A DNA stretch of 43,191 nucleotides from an uncultured Chloroflexota bacterium (GCA_900696625.1 CAADGU010000444.1:1-43191); one strand, 5' to 3'. Counted from the first letter of the stretch, positions 15,484 through 23,813 are shown. Translations and numbers: made by a program. The notes: generated by a model from the letters alone, not told the origin.

Positions 15484-16671
15484 ATGGATTACTACGAGAA
15501 TTTACAGATCAATGGACATCCCCCTCAACGTCGCTCGCGCAAACCCCCCTGGCGCATTGCCCTCACCGCCAACCTCAAAAGCCAGATGTATTGGCAGCCG
15601 GGGCAGCCGCCAGATGCCGGCGCTGAATTTGACGCCCGCGAAACGGTGGAGTCCATTGCCGCCGCGTTGGAAGCCGACGGCCATTTTGTCCACATTTGTA
15701 TGGCCGACCATACCTTACCCGAAACATTCATCAACTTACGCCCCCATTTTGTCTTTAACATCGCCGAAGGTATGGGCGGTGACGCCCGCGAAGCGCATGT
15801 GCCCGCCCTGTGCGAACTAATGGGCATTCCCTACACCGCTTCCCGTGTGTTGACCAATGCCCTGTCATTGGACAAAACGCAGACCAAGCGCATCTGGCAC
15901 AGCATGGGGCTGCCGACGGCACGTTTTCAGGAATTTACCAGCAGCGACCAGCCCATTGACCCGGCGCTGCCTTACCCGCTTTTTGTGAAGCCGGCCCGCG
16001 AAGGCACCGGCATGGGCATGGGGCCAGAATCCATCGTGACGAATGAGGCGGATTTGCGAACCCGGGTGGCCTGGGTTATTGAAACGTACCGGCAGCCGGC
16101 GCTGGTGGAAGAACTGCTAACCGGGCGCGAATTCACGGTAGGGTATATTGGTAATCGTGGCTTTCCGGGGGGGCGGACACGGCCGTACCTCTATAATTTT
16201 GAGGGCTACCATTTCTTCCCTGTGCTGGAAATTGACGCCAGCCGCAGCGTCACGCCTGGCGTCTACGGGCACGCCGCCAAATCGCTGGAACTGGATGAAC
16301 ATGGCGCGCCCGCTTACCTCTGCCCGGCCGATATTTCCGACGGCCTGCGCGAGCAGTTGTATTCCCTCACGCGGCAGGCGGCCGAGGCCATTGGCGCGTG
16401 TGATGTCTCCCGCATTGATTTCCGCCTGAACGCCGCCGGGCAGCCGATGCTGCTGGAAATCAACACGCTGCCAGGGCTGAACCCGGCAGTGAGTGATGTG
16501 TGCATTATGGCCCGCGCCGAGGGGATGCCTTATGAAACGCTCATCACTGAAATTTTATACCTGGCGGCCGAACGGTTTAATTTGCCGCGCCCGGTCATCC
16601 ATCAATTGGGGAGTATGGCCGTCGCCGAACCCGCCCTCCTGCTTCCACGCATCACTCCTTATTCTCGTTAG
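15484..16671 (+). CDS. ATP-grasp ligase, D-alanine-D-alanine ligase-like
   Basis: The product has 395 residues from the ATG at 15484 (AAGGAG 11 bp upstream; the frame extends 96 bp further but across a non-coding-looking stretch). Ddl-like features in order are NIAEGMGGDAREAHVPALCE with IPYTAS (substrate side), YPLFVKPAREGTGMGM (ATP-binding lysine and glycine-rich loop), VEELLTGREFTVG, and SRIDFRLNAAGQPMLLEINT with LPGLNP, the Mg-binding Glu/Asn region. It should form an ADP-producing amide bond between two amino-acid-like substrates. The sequence is clearly not a standard peptidoglycan Ddl, and the next gene is a lysine 2,3-aminomutase, so a beta-lysine-related substrate is an attractive inference. 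A perfect 25-bp-arm hairpin begins 4 bp after the stop. Confidence 0.85.
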   Translation: MDYYENLQINGHPPQRRSRKPPWRIALTANLKSQMYWQPGQPPDAGAEFDARETVESIAAALEADGHFVHICMADHTLPETFINLRPHFVFNIAEGMGGDAREAHVPALCELMGIPYTASRVLTNALSLDKTQTKRIWHSMGLPTARFQEFTSSDQPIDPALPYPLFVKPAREGTGMGMGPESIVTNEADLRTRVAWVIETYRQPALVEELLTGREFTVGYIGNRGFPGGRTRPYLYNFEGYHFFPVLEIDASRSVTPGVYGHAAKSLELDEHGAPAYLCPADISDGLREQLYSLTRQAAEAIGACDVSRIDFRLNAAGQPMLLEINTLPGLNPAVSDVCIMARAEGMPYETLITEILYLAAERFNLPRPVIHQLGSMAVAEPALLLPRITPYSR

Positions 16672-16674
16672 CTC

Positions 16675-16731
16675 CGTTTGTAGTAGGCGATTTATCGCCC
16701 TTCGTTGGCGATAAATCGCCTACTACAAACG
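16675..16731. repeat. Perfect inverted repeat with 25-bp arms
   Basis: Bases 16675-16699 and 16707-16731 are exact reverse complements with a 7-nt loop (CTTCGTT). Each arm itself contains GGCGATTTATCGCC. It lies immediately after the ATP-grasp stop and is followed by a pyrimidine-rich stretch. A single arm with 22 of 25 matching bases occurs alone at 41720-41744. Confidence 0.9.
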
Positions 16732-16804
16732 TTTCCCCTTCTCTTTTGTCACCTGGTACTAATGCCAGCGCGCCCCAATTTGAGGATAATGGACTATACT
16801 GGCG

Positions 16805-16858
16805 GTGGCCGGTTTTAACCGTGCCATCTGTCTGCTGTGGCCGGTTTCTGACCGCGCC
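16805..16858 (+). repeat. Direct repeat upstream of kamA
   Basis: GTGGCCGGTTTTAACCGTGCC-type sequence occurs at 16805-16825 and, as GTGGCCGGTTTCTGACCGCG plus CC, at 16837-16858. Each copy can form a small CGGTT/AACCG-like hairpin. They sit 40-95 bp before the kamA ATG and could be regulator sites or part of its leader. Confidence 0.5.
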
Positions 16859-16898
16859 GCCGCTGTAAAAATCCAACCACTATTGATGAGGACTAACT

Positions 16899-18317
16899 AT
16901 GAATGAATTAACCCCCACCATTCACACCCGCGCCCCATTCTGGCAAGACGTACCGGCCGAAAAATGGACCGATTGGCGCTGGCAAATGAGCCACCGCCTG
17001 AACAGCCTGGACGAACTGGCCCAGGTTGTCAATCTCACCGACAGCGAACGCCAGGCGTTGCAAACGAACAACTTGTTCCGGGTAGACATTACCCCCTACT
17101 TCGCCAGCCTGATGGACCCGGACGATATTCACTGCCCGGTGCGCAAACAGATCATCCCCACCAGCCGCGAAATTGTGCCCTTTGAGGCGATGATGGAAGA
17201 TTCATTGGCCGAGGATAAACATTCACCCGTGCCGGGTCTGGTGCATCGTTATCCGGATCGGGTGCTGATGTTGATTACCACGCAGTGCGCCAGCTACTGC
17301 CGCTACTGCACCCGCAGCCGCATTGTGGGCGACCCCGGCGAAACGTTTAGCCGCCAGGAGTTTGACGCCCAAATTGCCTATATTGAGCAGACGCCGCAAA
17401 TTCGGGATGTGCTGCTCTCTGGCGGCGACCCGCTGGTGCTGGCCCCCAAACAGCTAGACATGATCCTGGGGCGGCTGCGGGCGATTCCACACATTGAAAT
17501 TATCCGCATTGGTTCGCGTGTACCCGTTTTTCTACCGCAGCGGGTGACGGACGAGTTTTGTGAGATGCTGGCGAAGTATCATCCGCTGTGGATGAACATT
17601 CATGTGAACCATCCCAAAGAGATTACGCCAGAACTGGCGGCGGCATGTGACCGGCTCTCGCGGGCGGGTGTGCCGTTGGGCAACCAGAGTGTGCTGCTGG
17701 CGGGGGTGAATGATTCCGTCCATATCCAGCGGCAGTTGGTGCATGAGTTGGTGAAGATTCGGGTACGGCCGTATTACCTCTACCAGTGCGATCTGGTCAA
17801 AGGCGCCGGCCATTTTCGCACCAGCGTCAGCAAGGGCATTGAAATTATCGAAGGGCTGCGCGGCCACACCTCTGGGTATGCCGTGCCAACGTATGTGGTG
17901 GATGCGCCTGGCGGCGGCGGCAAGATTCCGGTGATGCCCAACTACATCATTTCTCAAGCGCCGGGTAAGGTGGTGCTGCGCAACTTTGAAGGCTTTATTA
18001 CCACCTATGCCGAGCCGCTGGATTATGACCCGCATGAGGTGGAGTTGCAGCAGTATGAAGTACGCCGCCGGCTGGAGCCGGGGCAGGAAGGTGTGCTTGG
18101 TTTGTTGGAAGGGCAGCGCATGACCATTGAACCGGAGGGGTTTGGCAGCACGCATGCGCGCGGCGGCGGCGAACACCGGCTGCGCAGCGGCGATCTGGCC
18201 GCCAAATGGCAGCCGTTGGGCGTGGGCGCCATGGAAGGTGAACAGGCCAAAACGCCCAAACAAGTGACTGCCAATATACCCGTTTCAGAAGTAGAGCCGG
18301 AAACGGCCGTGCCCTGA
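16899..18317 (+). CDS. kamA: Lysine 2,3-aminomutase (radical SAM, PLP)
   Basis: The protein has 472 residues. The radical SAM cluster is C130-x3-C134-x2-C137 (CASYCRYC). GGDPLVL follows. D298 (QCDLVKGAGHFRT) and D335 (VVDAPGGGGK) correspond to the two aspartates that hold the substrate's epsilon-amino group in the clostridial enzyme, and K342 of GGGGK is the PLP lysine. Keeping both aspartates favours L-lysine over glutamate as substrate, giving L-beta-lysine. The core is followed by an extra, low-complexity tail of about 60 residues. An AGGA site precedes the ATG. In osmolyte-making organisms kamA (ablA) pairs with the acetyltransferase ablB, but here the partner is a Ddl-like ligase upstream. 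The fate of beta-lysine is therefore open. Confidence 0.93.
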   Translation: MNELTPTIHTRAPFWQDVPAEKWTDWRWQMSHRLNSLDELAQVVNLTDSERQALQTNNLFRVDITPYFASLMDPDDIHCPVRKQIIPTSREIVPFEAMMEDSLAEDKHSPVPGLVHRYPDRVLMLITTQCASYCRYCTRSRIVGDPGETFSRQEFDAQIAYIEQTPQIRDVLLSGGDPLVLAPKQLDMILGRLRAIPHIEIIRIGSRVPVFLPQRVTDEFCEMLAKYHPLWMNIHVNHPKEITPELAAACDRLSRAGVPLGNQSVLLAGVNDSVHIQRQLVHELVKIRVRPYYLYQCDLVKGAGHFRTSVSKGIEIIEGLRGHTSGYAVPTYVVDAPGGGGKIPVMPNYIISQAPGKVVLRNFEGFITTYAEPLDYDPHEVELQQYEVRRRLEPGQEGVLGLLEGQRMTIEPEGFGSTHARGGGEHRLRSGDLAAKWQPLGVGAMEGEQAKTPKQVTANIPVSEVEPETAVP

Positions 18318-18328
18318 CAACAAGGCGG

Positions 18329-18392
18329 ATGAGATTGGGAGATTAGGAGATTGAGAGATTGTCAATCTCCAATCTCCCAATCTCCAATCTCC
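18329..18392. repeat. Intergenic inverted repeat, GAGATTGG family
   Basis: The left arm is GAGATTGG, GAGATTAG, GAGATTGA, GAGATTG in tandem (8-nt period). The right arm is CAATCTCC, AATCTCCC, AATCTCC. It is the same family as 8784-8838. It separates kamA from the histidine kinase gene and supplies the bases just before the kinase start. Confidence 0.85.
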
Positions 18393-18398
18393 TTTTCG

Positions 18399-19439
18399 GT
18401 GAACACCCAACCAGATTCCAGCCTGATTTCCCTGATTCACAACCTGCCCGGCATGGTGTATCGCTGCCATCACGATGAGCAGCGCACCTTGTTGTTTGCC
18501 AGCGATGGCTGCCAGGAGTTGACCGGTTATACGGCGGCGGCGCTGGTAGCCAATTGTCAACTGGCGTTTGCCGATTTGATCCGGCAGAGCGACCGGGATG
18601 GGGTGTTTGAGGAATTGGCAACGGCCGTGTCTCAGGCACGGCCGTATCGCTGCATTTACCACATAACCACTGCTGCCGGCGAACAACGGTGGGTGCTGGA
18701 CAAAGGACGGCCCGCCCCGCAGCCAGACGGCACGGTGGTGATGGAAGGGTTTGTCAGTGACCACACGCGGCGGATGGTGGCCTTTCGCCAGTTGGAGCAG
18801 CAGTTGGCGGAAAAAGCGCGCAAGGCCGAGCAGGTGGTGGTGTTGGAAGAGCGCAACCGGCTGGCGCGGGAGCTGCACGATTCGGTGACACAATCGCTTT
18901 ACAGCGTGACGTTGTTTGCCGAAGCGGGGCGTAATCAGGCGGAAAACGGCCAGTTTGACCGCGCTGCCTGGTATTTTGCCGAGATTTTGGAGACGGGGCA
19001 GCAGGCGTTAAGGGAGATGCGCTTATTGGTGCATAAGTTACGGCCGTCCGCCCTGGAAAAGGATGGGCTGGTACCGGCCTTACAGCACCGGCTGAACGCG
19101 GTGGAAGGGCGCGCCGGTATCCAGCACCAACTCGTTGTCGAAGGGCAGATTCATTTATCGCCAGAGGTGGAAGAGGCGATTTATCATGTCAGCCAGGAAG
19201 CATTAAATAACGCCATCAAACATGCCCGCGCTTCCCAGGTGCGGGTAACGGTGTACCAGGATAACCAGCATCTGGAACTGACGGTGTGGGATAATGGGTG
19301 TGGGTTTGATGTGGACACGGCCGTGCAAAGCGGCGGTCTGGGCTTAACCAGTATGCGTGAACGGATGCAAATGGTGGGCGGTATTTTAGAAATTCAATCA
19401 ATTTCCGGTCAGGGAACAACAGTACGAGTGACAGTATGA
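18399..19439 (+). CDS. PAS-domain sensor histidine kinase, NarL/LiaS type
   Basis: The product has about 346 residues from a GTG at 18399. An upstream in-frame TTG (18351) lies inside the inverted repeat and is unlikely. No Shine-Dalgarno is visible, so the start is uncertain. There is no membrane segment. A PAS domain (about 10-125, LISLIHNLPGMVYRC to GFVSDHTRR) is followed by a coiled linker, HisKA_3 with RLARELHDSVTQSLY (H160 from the GTG), and a HATPase with NNAIKHARAS, DNGCGFD and GGLGLTSMRERM. It is a cytoplasmic kinase sensing through PAS. Its stop overlaps the start of the response regulator (ATGA), forming a standard two-gene module. Confidence 0.9.
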   Translation: MNTQPDSSLISLIHNLPGMVYRCHHDEQRTLLFASDGCQELTGYTAAALVANCQLAFADLIRQSDRDGVFEELATAVSQARPYRCIYHITTAAGEQRWVLDKGRPAPQPDGTVVMEGFVSDHTRRMVAFRQLEQQLAEKARKAEQVVVLEERNRLARELHDSVTQSLYSVTLFAEAGRNQAENGQFDRAAWYFAEILETGQQALREMRLLVHKLRPSALEKDGLVPALQHRLNAVEGRAGIQHQLVVEGQIHLSPEVEEAIYHVSQEALNNAIKHARASQVRVTVYQDNQHLELTVWDNGCGFDVDTAVQSGGLGLTSMRERMQMVGGILEIQSISGQGTTVRVTV

Positions 19440-20092
19440 GTGATGTTATTCGGGTCTTTTTGGCCGATGACCATGCGGTGGTGCGGCGGGGGTTGGAGGC
19501 GCTGATTGAAACGCAGGCCGATATGGTGGTGGTGGGCACGGCCGTAGACGGCGAAGAGGCCGTGCAGCAGGTAGACCGGCTGTCACCCGATGTCATCTTG
19601 CTGGATATTCAAATGCCGCGTAAAAACGGCGTGACGGCCATTGGCGAAATTAAAACAGCCCACCCAGACGCTCGTATCCTGGTGCTGACCAGCTTTGGCG
19701 ACGATGATACTGTTTTTGCCGCCATCAAAGCTGGGGCCATGGGCTATTTGCTTAAAGACTCCTCGCCACAGGAGTTAATGCAGGCGATCCGCCATGTGTA
19801 TAACGGCCGTGCCTCCCTGCATCCCGACATTGCCCTGAAAGTGATTCAGGAACTCAACAAACCACCCGCCGATCTGCCGCTTACCGACGATCCATTGACG
19901 GAGCGGGAGGTTGAGGTGCTGAAATTAGTGGCGCGCGGCCTGACCAATCAGGAAATTGCCGATCAATTAGTTGTCAGCGAACGCACTGTGCGCACCCATC
20001 TCAGCAACATATTGGGCAAATTGCACCTGGCTAACCGCACCCAGGCGGCGCTGTATGCCCTGCGCCAGGGTCTCGCCCGTCTGGAGCCGTAA
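19436..20092 (+). CDS. NarL/FixJ-type response regulator
   Basis: The protein has 218 residues. The receiver has FLADDHAVVRRG, phospho-acceptor D57 (LLDIQMPRKNG), LTS and YLLKD. The C-terminal LuxR-type helix-turn-helix has LTEREVEVLKLVARGLTNQE, then VSERTVRTHLSNILGKLHL. It is coupled by a 4-bp overlap to the PAS kinase, its evident partner. A hairpin terminator follows within 10 bp of the stop. Confidence 0.95.
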   Translation: MSDVIRVFLADDHAVVRRGLEALIETQADMVVVGTAVDGEEAVQQVDRLSPDVILLDIQMPRKNGVTAIGEIKTAHPDARILVLTSFGDDDTVFAAIKAGAMGYLLKDSSPQELMQAIRHVYNGRASLHPDIALKVIQELNKPPADLPLTDDPLTEREVEVLKLVARGLTNQEIADQLVVSERTVRTHLSNILGKLHLANRTQAALYALRQGLARLEP

Positions 20093-20098
20093 ACAAAA

Positions 20099-20126
20099 AG
20101 AGGGCAGGCTGTTCAGCCTACCCTCT
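20099..20126. terminator. Bidirectional terminator between convergent genes
   Basis: AGAGGGCAGGC and GCCTACCCTCT form a stem with one mismatch and a six-base loop, between the response regulator (plus) and the CBM48 gene (minus). Poly-A precedes it, giving a T-run on the minus strand. Confidence 0.7.
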
Positions 20127-20153
20127 CTCCTTCCTTACTTCGCCGATACGGAA

Positions 20154-20453
20154 TTAGTTTTCCGAAAAAGTGAAGACGACGCTGTTTTGGCCGCCGTGTT
20201 CGTTGGGCCAGTAGGCGTCGGCGGCTTCGTCATTGAGCCACTCTTGCCCATTGACCAGATAACGGAACTGGTAACGGCCGTCTTTGGGCAGACGAACCTT
20301 GGCGCGGAACGGGCCATTTTTGGCCGGTTTCATTGCCACCGGCGTCCAGCCATTGAACTCACCAACCAATACCACTGCTTGCGCGTCGGTGTTGTTGACT
20401 TCAAAGGTGACTTCACACTCTTCACTTGTTTTGAAAAATTTCTTCTTAACCAT
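20154..20453 (-). CDS. Stand-alone CBM48 / isoamylase N-terminal-like glycogen-binding protein
   Basis: The product has 99 residues from the ATG at 20453 (GGAGG 9 bp upstream). The whole protein is one early-set beta-sandwich: VTFEVNNTDAQAVVLVGEFN, GWTPVAMKPAKNGPF, RAKVRLPKDGRYQFRYLVNG and EWLNDEAADAYWPNEHGGQN. The FNGW and YQFRYLVNG blocks are typical of CBM48 modules in branching enzymes and AMPK beta subunits. No catalytic domain is attached, so it probably binds glycogen or a related alpha-glucan, or acts as an adaptor. It has its own strong promoter (20554-20581) and a leader with a terminator-like hairpin. Confidence 0.88.
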   Translation of the reverse strand: MVKKKFFKTSEECEVTFEVNNTDAQAVVLVGEFNGWTPVAMKPAKNGPFRAKVRLPKDGRYQFRYLVNGQEWLNDEAADAYWPNEHGGQNSVVFTFSEN

Positions 20454-20476
20454 TTGTAAAACCTCCAATTGCATAG

Positions 20477-20509
20477 AAAAAGCCGCCCATGGGAGGAGCG
20501 GCTCTCTTT
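20477..20509 (-). terminator. Terminator-like hairpin in the CBM48 leader (possible attenuator)
   Basis: AGCCGC (20481-20486) pairs with GCGGCT (20498-20503). On the minus strand the stem is followed by TTTTT, 24 bp before the CBM48 start and downstream of its predicted promoter. On the plus strand it is followed by CTCTTTTTT. It could attenuate CBM48 expression or stop antisense transcription. Confidence 0.55.
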
Positions 20510-20553
20510 TTTCAACATTCCGCCTAGTCTAAAAATTCGCCAGGACTCAAGAC

Positions 20554-20581
20554 ATTATAGACATAATGGTTGATGTGTCAA
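20554..20581 (-). promoter_or_regulatory. Consensus sigma70 promoter for the CBM48 gene
   Basis: On the minus strand TTGACA (20581-20576), 16 bp, TATAAT (20559-20554): both boxes are perfect consensus. The start is predicted near 20547, giving a leader of about 95 nt. Confidence 0.8.
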
Positions 20582-20617
20582 CTATTTGACTGAAAGATTA
20601 AAGGAATATGACCGTGC

Positions 20618-22093
20618 TTAAGCCACAAAGCTACGAATCAAAGCATCGGGATTCAGCCTTTTTTCCCCTATCAAACCGGAAATGCGCTCTGCCGTTGGCT
20701 GTCCCTTTTGCCACAAAGGCTGCAAAAATGCGCCGGTCGCCGTGGAGAGCGGCCATTCTTTACCCACCTGAGCTTCTAGCTGCGCGGCGATCTGAGCGGC
20801 CAACATCCAGGCGCGGAAGTATTGGGCATTGTAAAAGCCATCGTCCACATCCAGCAAATAGTAGGCGGCGGAGATATTGAGGCCGAGGTGTTCCTGAAGG
20901 ACGGCCGTGTAAAAACAGGCGGGATCAGACAACCCCGTATGCAGTTGGTTTTCATACAATACCTTGGCGGCGCAGCGCCGGGCAAACAGCAGCCGCGTAA
21001 AGCGCATATAGTCCCCATACGGGCCATAATCGGCCGCGCCCAACATCTCCCGCAGCCATACCGGATTGGCCGGGAACTGCTCAAACAAAAAGGCAAACGC
21101 TTCCCCCACCGAATCATCACCCAGGTAACGGGTGGCAAATGGTAACTTCGCCGGTATGTGCCGGCCGTGTAAGGCATGCCCCAGTTCATGGAACACCGCT
21201 TTGTAGTCCTGGTGGCCGCCCACCGGGTTAACCACCAACTTAATCTCATCCGGCACCTGCACAAAGGCGCAAAACGGCCGTAATACCTTCCCCTCTCGCG
21301 GCTCCAGATCAAGTTCTAAACCGGCCCTATCTTGCGGGGAAAAACCAAACAGGCGGATGGTTTCGTAAACGGCCGTCTGCAACTTTTCGGCCGGGAACAA
21401 CCTGTCAAACTGGCTGCCACGCAGCAGATAAAACATATCGGCCGCGTCTGGTCGGGGCGTCCCCAGCATGATCTGGCTCCAATGGCTGAGGGCGCGGAAG
21501 TAGGGTACGGCCGTTTCCCGTAAAAAAGTTTGGGCCATCAATTCCAGGTTTTCAAGATGTAGGTTAAGCAGTTCGTCACATAGCGCATGATACGAAGCAA
21601 AACCGAGGAACCTGGCCTGCGCGTTCACCTGCCGCCACCGTTCTTGCCGCAGCCGGTTATGCCCGGCTACCAATTCACTGCGTCCCGCATACAAAAGCCG
21701 GCGACGCGCCGGGTCTGCTTCTGTGCTTAACAAACCGGTGGTGGCAAAAAACGGCAGCGAATCGCCATCCCAGGGCAGTACGGCCGTGCCCAACTGCTCC
21801 CAAAACGCCTCATCGTGGGGTAAAGATGATTGCCGTAAATACCGCATCGTAGCAAAAGCCGCCAACGAACGATAGTCATCATCGGCATGGGTGCGCGATA
21901 GTTCAATAAGCTCCCGCGCCACATCCACAGCAAACAGGTCGGTATTCTCTTCGTAAACGGCAGCCAGGTCCGTCTCGACCGGCAGCCCCGCCTGTGCCCG
22001 ATATTGGGCGGCCACTTCTGCCTGCCAGAAAACCTCAGCCCGGCGCTGATAATCGGCCACATCTACCACAGTAGTTTCCGGCATTGCTAACAT
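20618..22093 (-). CDS. M3-like zinc metallopeptidase (oligoendopeptidase-type)
   Basis: The product has 491 residues from the ATG at 22093 (GGGAGG 5 bp upstream; a second ATG nine bases in is possible). It is mostly helical, with a gluzincin active site YKAVFHELGHALHGRH (HEXXH: two zinc histidines and catalytic Glu) and, about 25 residues later, the third ligand region DDSVGEAFAFLFEQF. There is no signal peptide, so it probably degrades peptides in the cytoplasm. It is shorter than typical thimet or PepF enzymes (about 600-680) and the N-terminal half is divergent, so the subfamily is uncertain. The start abuts the stop of the MFS gene (no intervening base), which indicates a two-gene operon. 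Confidence 0.85.
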   Translation of the reverse strand: MLAMPETTVVDVADYQRRAEVFWQAEVAAQYRAQAGLPVETDLAAVYEENTDLFAVDVARELIELSRTHADDDYRSLAAFATMRYLRQSSLPHDEAFWEQLGTAVLPWDGDSLPFFATTGLLSTEADPARRRLLYAGRSELVAGHNRLRQERWRQVNAQARFLGFASYHALCDELLNLHLENLELMAQTFLRETAVPYFRALSHWSQIMLGTPRPDAADMFYLLRGSQFDRLFPAEKLQTAVYETIRLFGFSPQDRAGLELDLEPREGKVLRPFCAFVQVPDEIKLVVNPVGGHQDYKAVFHELGHALHGRHIPAKLPFATRYLGDDSVGEAFAFLFEQFPANPVWLREMLGAADYGPYGDYMRFTRLLFARRCAAKVLYENQLHTGLSDPACFYTAVLQEHLGLNISAAYYLLDVDDGFYNAQYFRAWMLAAQIAAQLEAQVGKEWPLSTATGAFLQPLWQKGQPTAERISGLIGEKRLNPDALIRSFVA

Positions 22094-23383
22094 TTACGCC
22101 TCCCGGAAAGTTTTCCAGGTCAGCGCCAACACGCCGCTGGCTACCAATACCACCGACCAGATAATCAACATCACCCCCACGCCCAGCCAATCGGCCAAAC
22201 CAGCCAGGCTGGCCCCGGCGGCGATAGCCATACTGCTCACCACCATAATCACGCTAAAGACACGGCCGATCATGGGGCGCGGCGCATTCTCCTGCACAAT
22301 GGTGCGAATGCCGATAAAGACGGCCGCATTGCAGACCGCCCCCAGGAAAAAGAACGGCAGCGAAACCGCCATCAGCAGTGTTGTTGTCGTCTCGTGTTGA
22401 GACGCCAACCATAAGGGCAGCAGGACGCCAAGAAACTGCCCCACGCCCATGCCGATGACACCGCCGGCCAACAAACGGCCGCGCGGGGCATCGGCGGCAA
22501 ACCGCGCCAGAATATAAGCGCCACAGGCAATCCCTAACCCAAATACCCCTTCTAACAGGCCAAAACCAATCGCGCCCGCCCCCAACACATGGCGGGCAAA
22601 AATCAGCAGCAACGCCTGGGTTGCGCCCACTGCTAAGGGGGCGATCAGGCTCAGCAAGACAGTGCCTTTTAAGATGGGCGACTGCCAGACGTGGGCGAAG
22701 CCGGCACGAATACCGGCAATGACATCCGGTTTGGGGGCAGCCTCGGCGGCGGCGCTCTCAGTCTGGGGCAGCCGCATCAAGAGGATAAACAAGGCAGATA
22801 CCAGGAAAGTAAAACCATCAATGACAAAAGCGCTTTGCACCCCCACCCATTCCACCAGCAGACCGGCAGCGGCAAACCCCAGGAAGCCGATCAAGGTCAT
22901 GGTGGATTGATCCAGCGAATTGGCCGCCATCAACTGCCCTTCACCCACTGTTTCTGGGATGGTGGCAATCTTGGCGGGCAAAAAGAACTGCTTGACGGCA
23001 GCGATGATAAAACTCAGGGTATACAAAACCACCAACTGACCGGTGATGGTTAAGGGCAGTAAGGGAACGAATAAGATCGCAAAAATAAAGATGGCGCGGA
23101 TGACATCGGACCAGATCATGGTGCGCTGGCGGTTCCAACGGTCGGCAATGACCCCGGCAAATAAACCAAAAATTAAAGCGGCTAATGTTTGCGTGAGGAA
23201 GGCCAACCCCAACTGCACGGCCGAACCGGTGATGGTGTAAACCATGATGGGAATGGCTATTTCGCTAAATTTGTCACCAAAGGTGGAAATGGCCTGCCCC
23301 AGCCATAAAAGACGAAAATTGCGTGAGGCTAATACATGACGTTGCGGAACAATGGTTTCTGATGAGGAAAGGGCGCTGCTCAT
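22094..23383 (-). CDS. MFS transporter (EntS/MFS_3-like efflux protein)
   Basis: The product has 429 residues from the ATG at 23383 (GGGGAG upstream; the frame continues 69 bp further through a hairpin). About twelve membrane segments are seen. The N-terminal block FRLLWLGQAISTFGDKFSEI, the loop GVIADRWNRQRTMIWSD (motif A-like G-x-x-x-D-R-x-x-R/K) and a second-half repeat AADAPRGRLLAG fit the MFS_3 subfamily, which contains enterobactin and macrolide exporters. The substrate is not predictable. It is the first gene of an operon with the M3-like peptidase, so peptide or peptide-derived export is one possibility. Confidence 0.9.
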   Translation of the reverse strand: MSSALSSSETIVPQRHVLASRNFRLLWLGQAISTFGDKFSEIAIPIMVYTITGSAVQLGLAFLTQTLAALIFGLFAGVIADRWNRQRTMIWSDVIRAIFIFAILFVPLLPLTITGQLVVLYTLSFIIAAVKQFFLPAKIATIPETVGEGQLMAANSLDQSTMTLIGFLGFAAAGLLVEWVGVQSAFVIDGFTFLVSALFILLMRLPQTESAAAEAAPKPDVIAGIRAGFAHVWQSPILKGTVLLSLIAPLAVGATQALLLIFARHVLGAGAIGFGLLEGVFGLGIACGAYILARFAADAPRGRLLAGGVIGMGVGQFLGVLLPLWLASQHETTTTLLMAVSLPFFFLGAVCNAAVFIGIRTIVQENAPRPMIGRVFSVIMVVSSMAIAAGASLAGLADWLGVGVMLIIWSVVLVASGVLALTWKTFREA

Positions 23384-23426
23384 ATGGTGTTCTCCCCTTT
23401 TTATGTTTGCCCAATGATGATGAGAA

Positions 23427-23460
23427 TAAGGGTCACGGCCGTTGCCGACCATGACCCTTA
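23427..23460 (-). other. Hairpin upstream of the MFS gene
   Basis: TAAGGGTCA (23427-23435) pairs with TGACCCTTA (23452-23460), with a 16-nt loop holding most of an ACGGCCGT. It lies 44 bp before the MFS start in the divergent spacer and could be part of its leader. Nothing coding is seen between 23461 and 23670. Confidence 0.5.
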
Positions 23461-23676
23461 CCGGATTGTGATCAACCCTAAACTAACCTGTCCAAGAATA
23501 ACCGTTTTTCATGCTGCACACTCCTTCATAATATCCGGTTAACCCAACAACAATAAAACTGCGTTGCGACAGGCCCGCAAGAACACCATCACAACACAAG
23601 AACAACACACACCACATATACATGATGTGGCAATTCACCCTGGTCAATCCTATTCAATTGCTGCACTACAAATGAA

Positions 23677-23786
23677 GTTACATTACCACGAAATATGTAA
23701 CTTATTATCCTTAAAGCCTGTCTTACAGGCAACAATAAAAATTTCATAAACAACAATGGGAAAAAGGTCATTCACCCCTTTTCCTA
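23677..23786 (+). other. Hairpin-rich leader upstream of the subtilisin-like protease
   Basis: GTTACAT/ATGTAAC (23677-23701), GCCTG/CAGGC (23716-23730) and an A-rich/T-rich stem around GGGAAAAAGG and CCCCTTTTCC (23758-23786) follow one another. The region is AT-richer than its surroundings and has no gene. Confidence 0.4.
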
Positions 23787-23813
23787 TTGAGGAATAAGGA
23801 GGCGTCTTCAATA

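Noticed and set aside
17532-18263. A 243-codon minus-strand frame inside kamA
   Set aside because: Antisense to well-conserved radical SAM sequence; no motif, no ribosome site.
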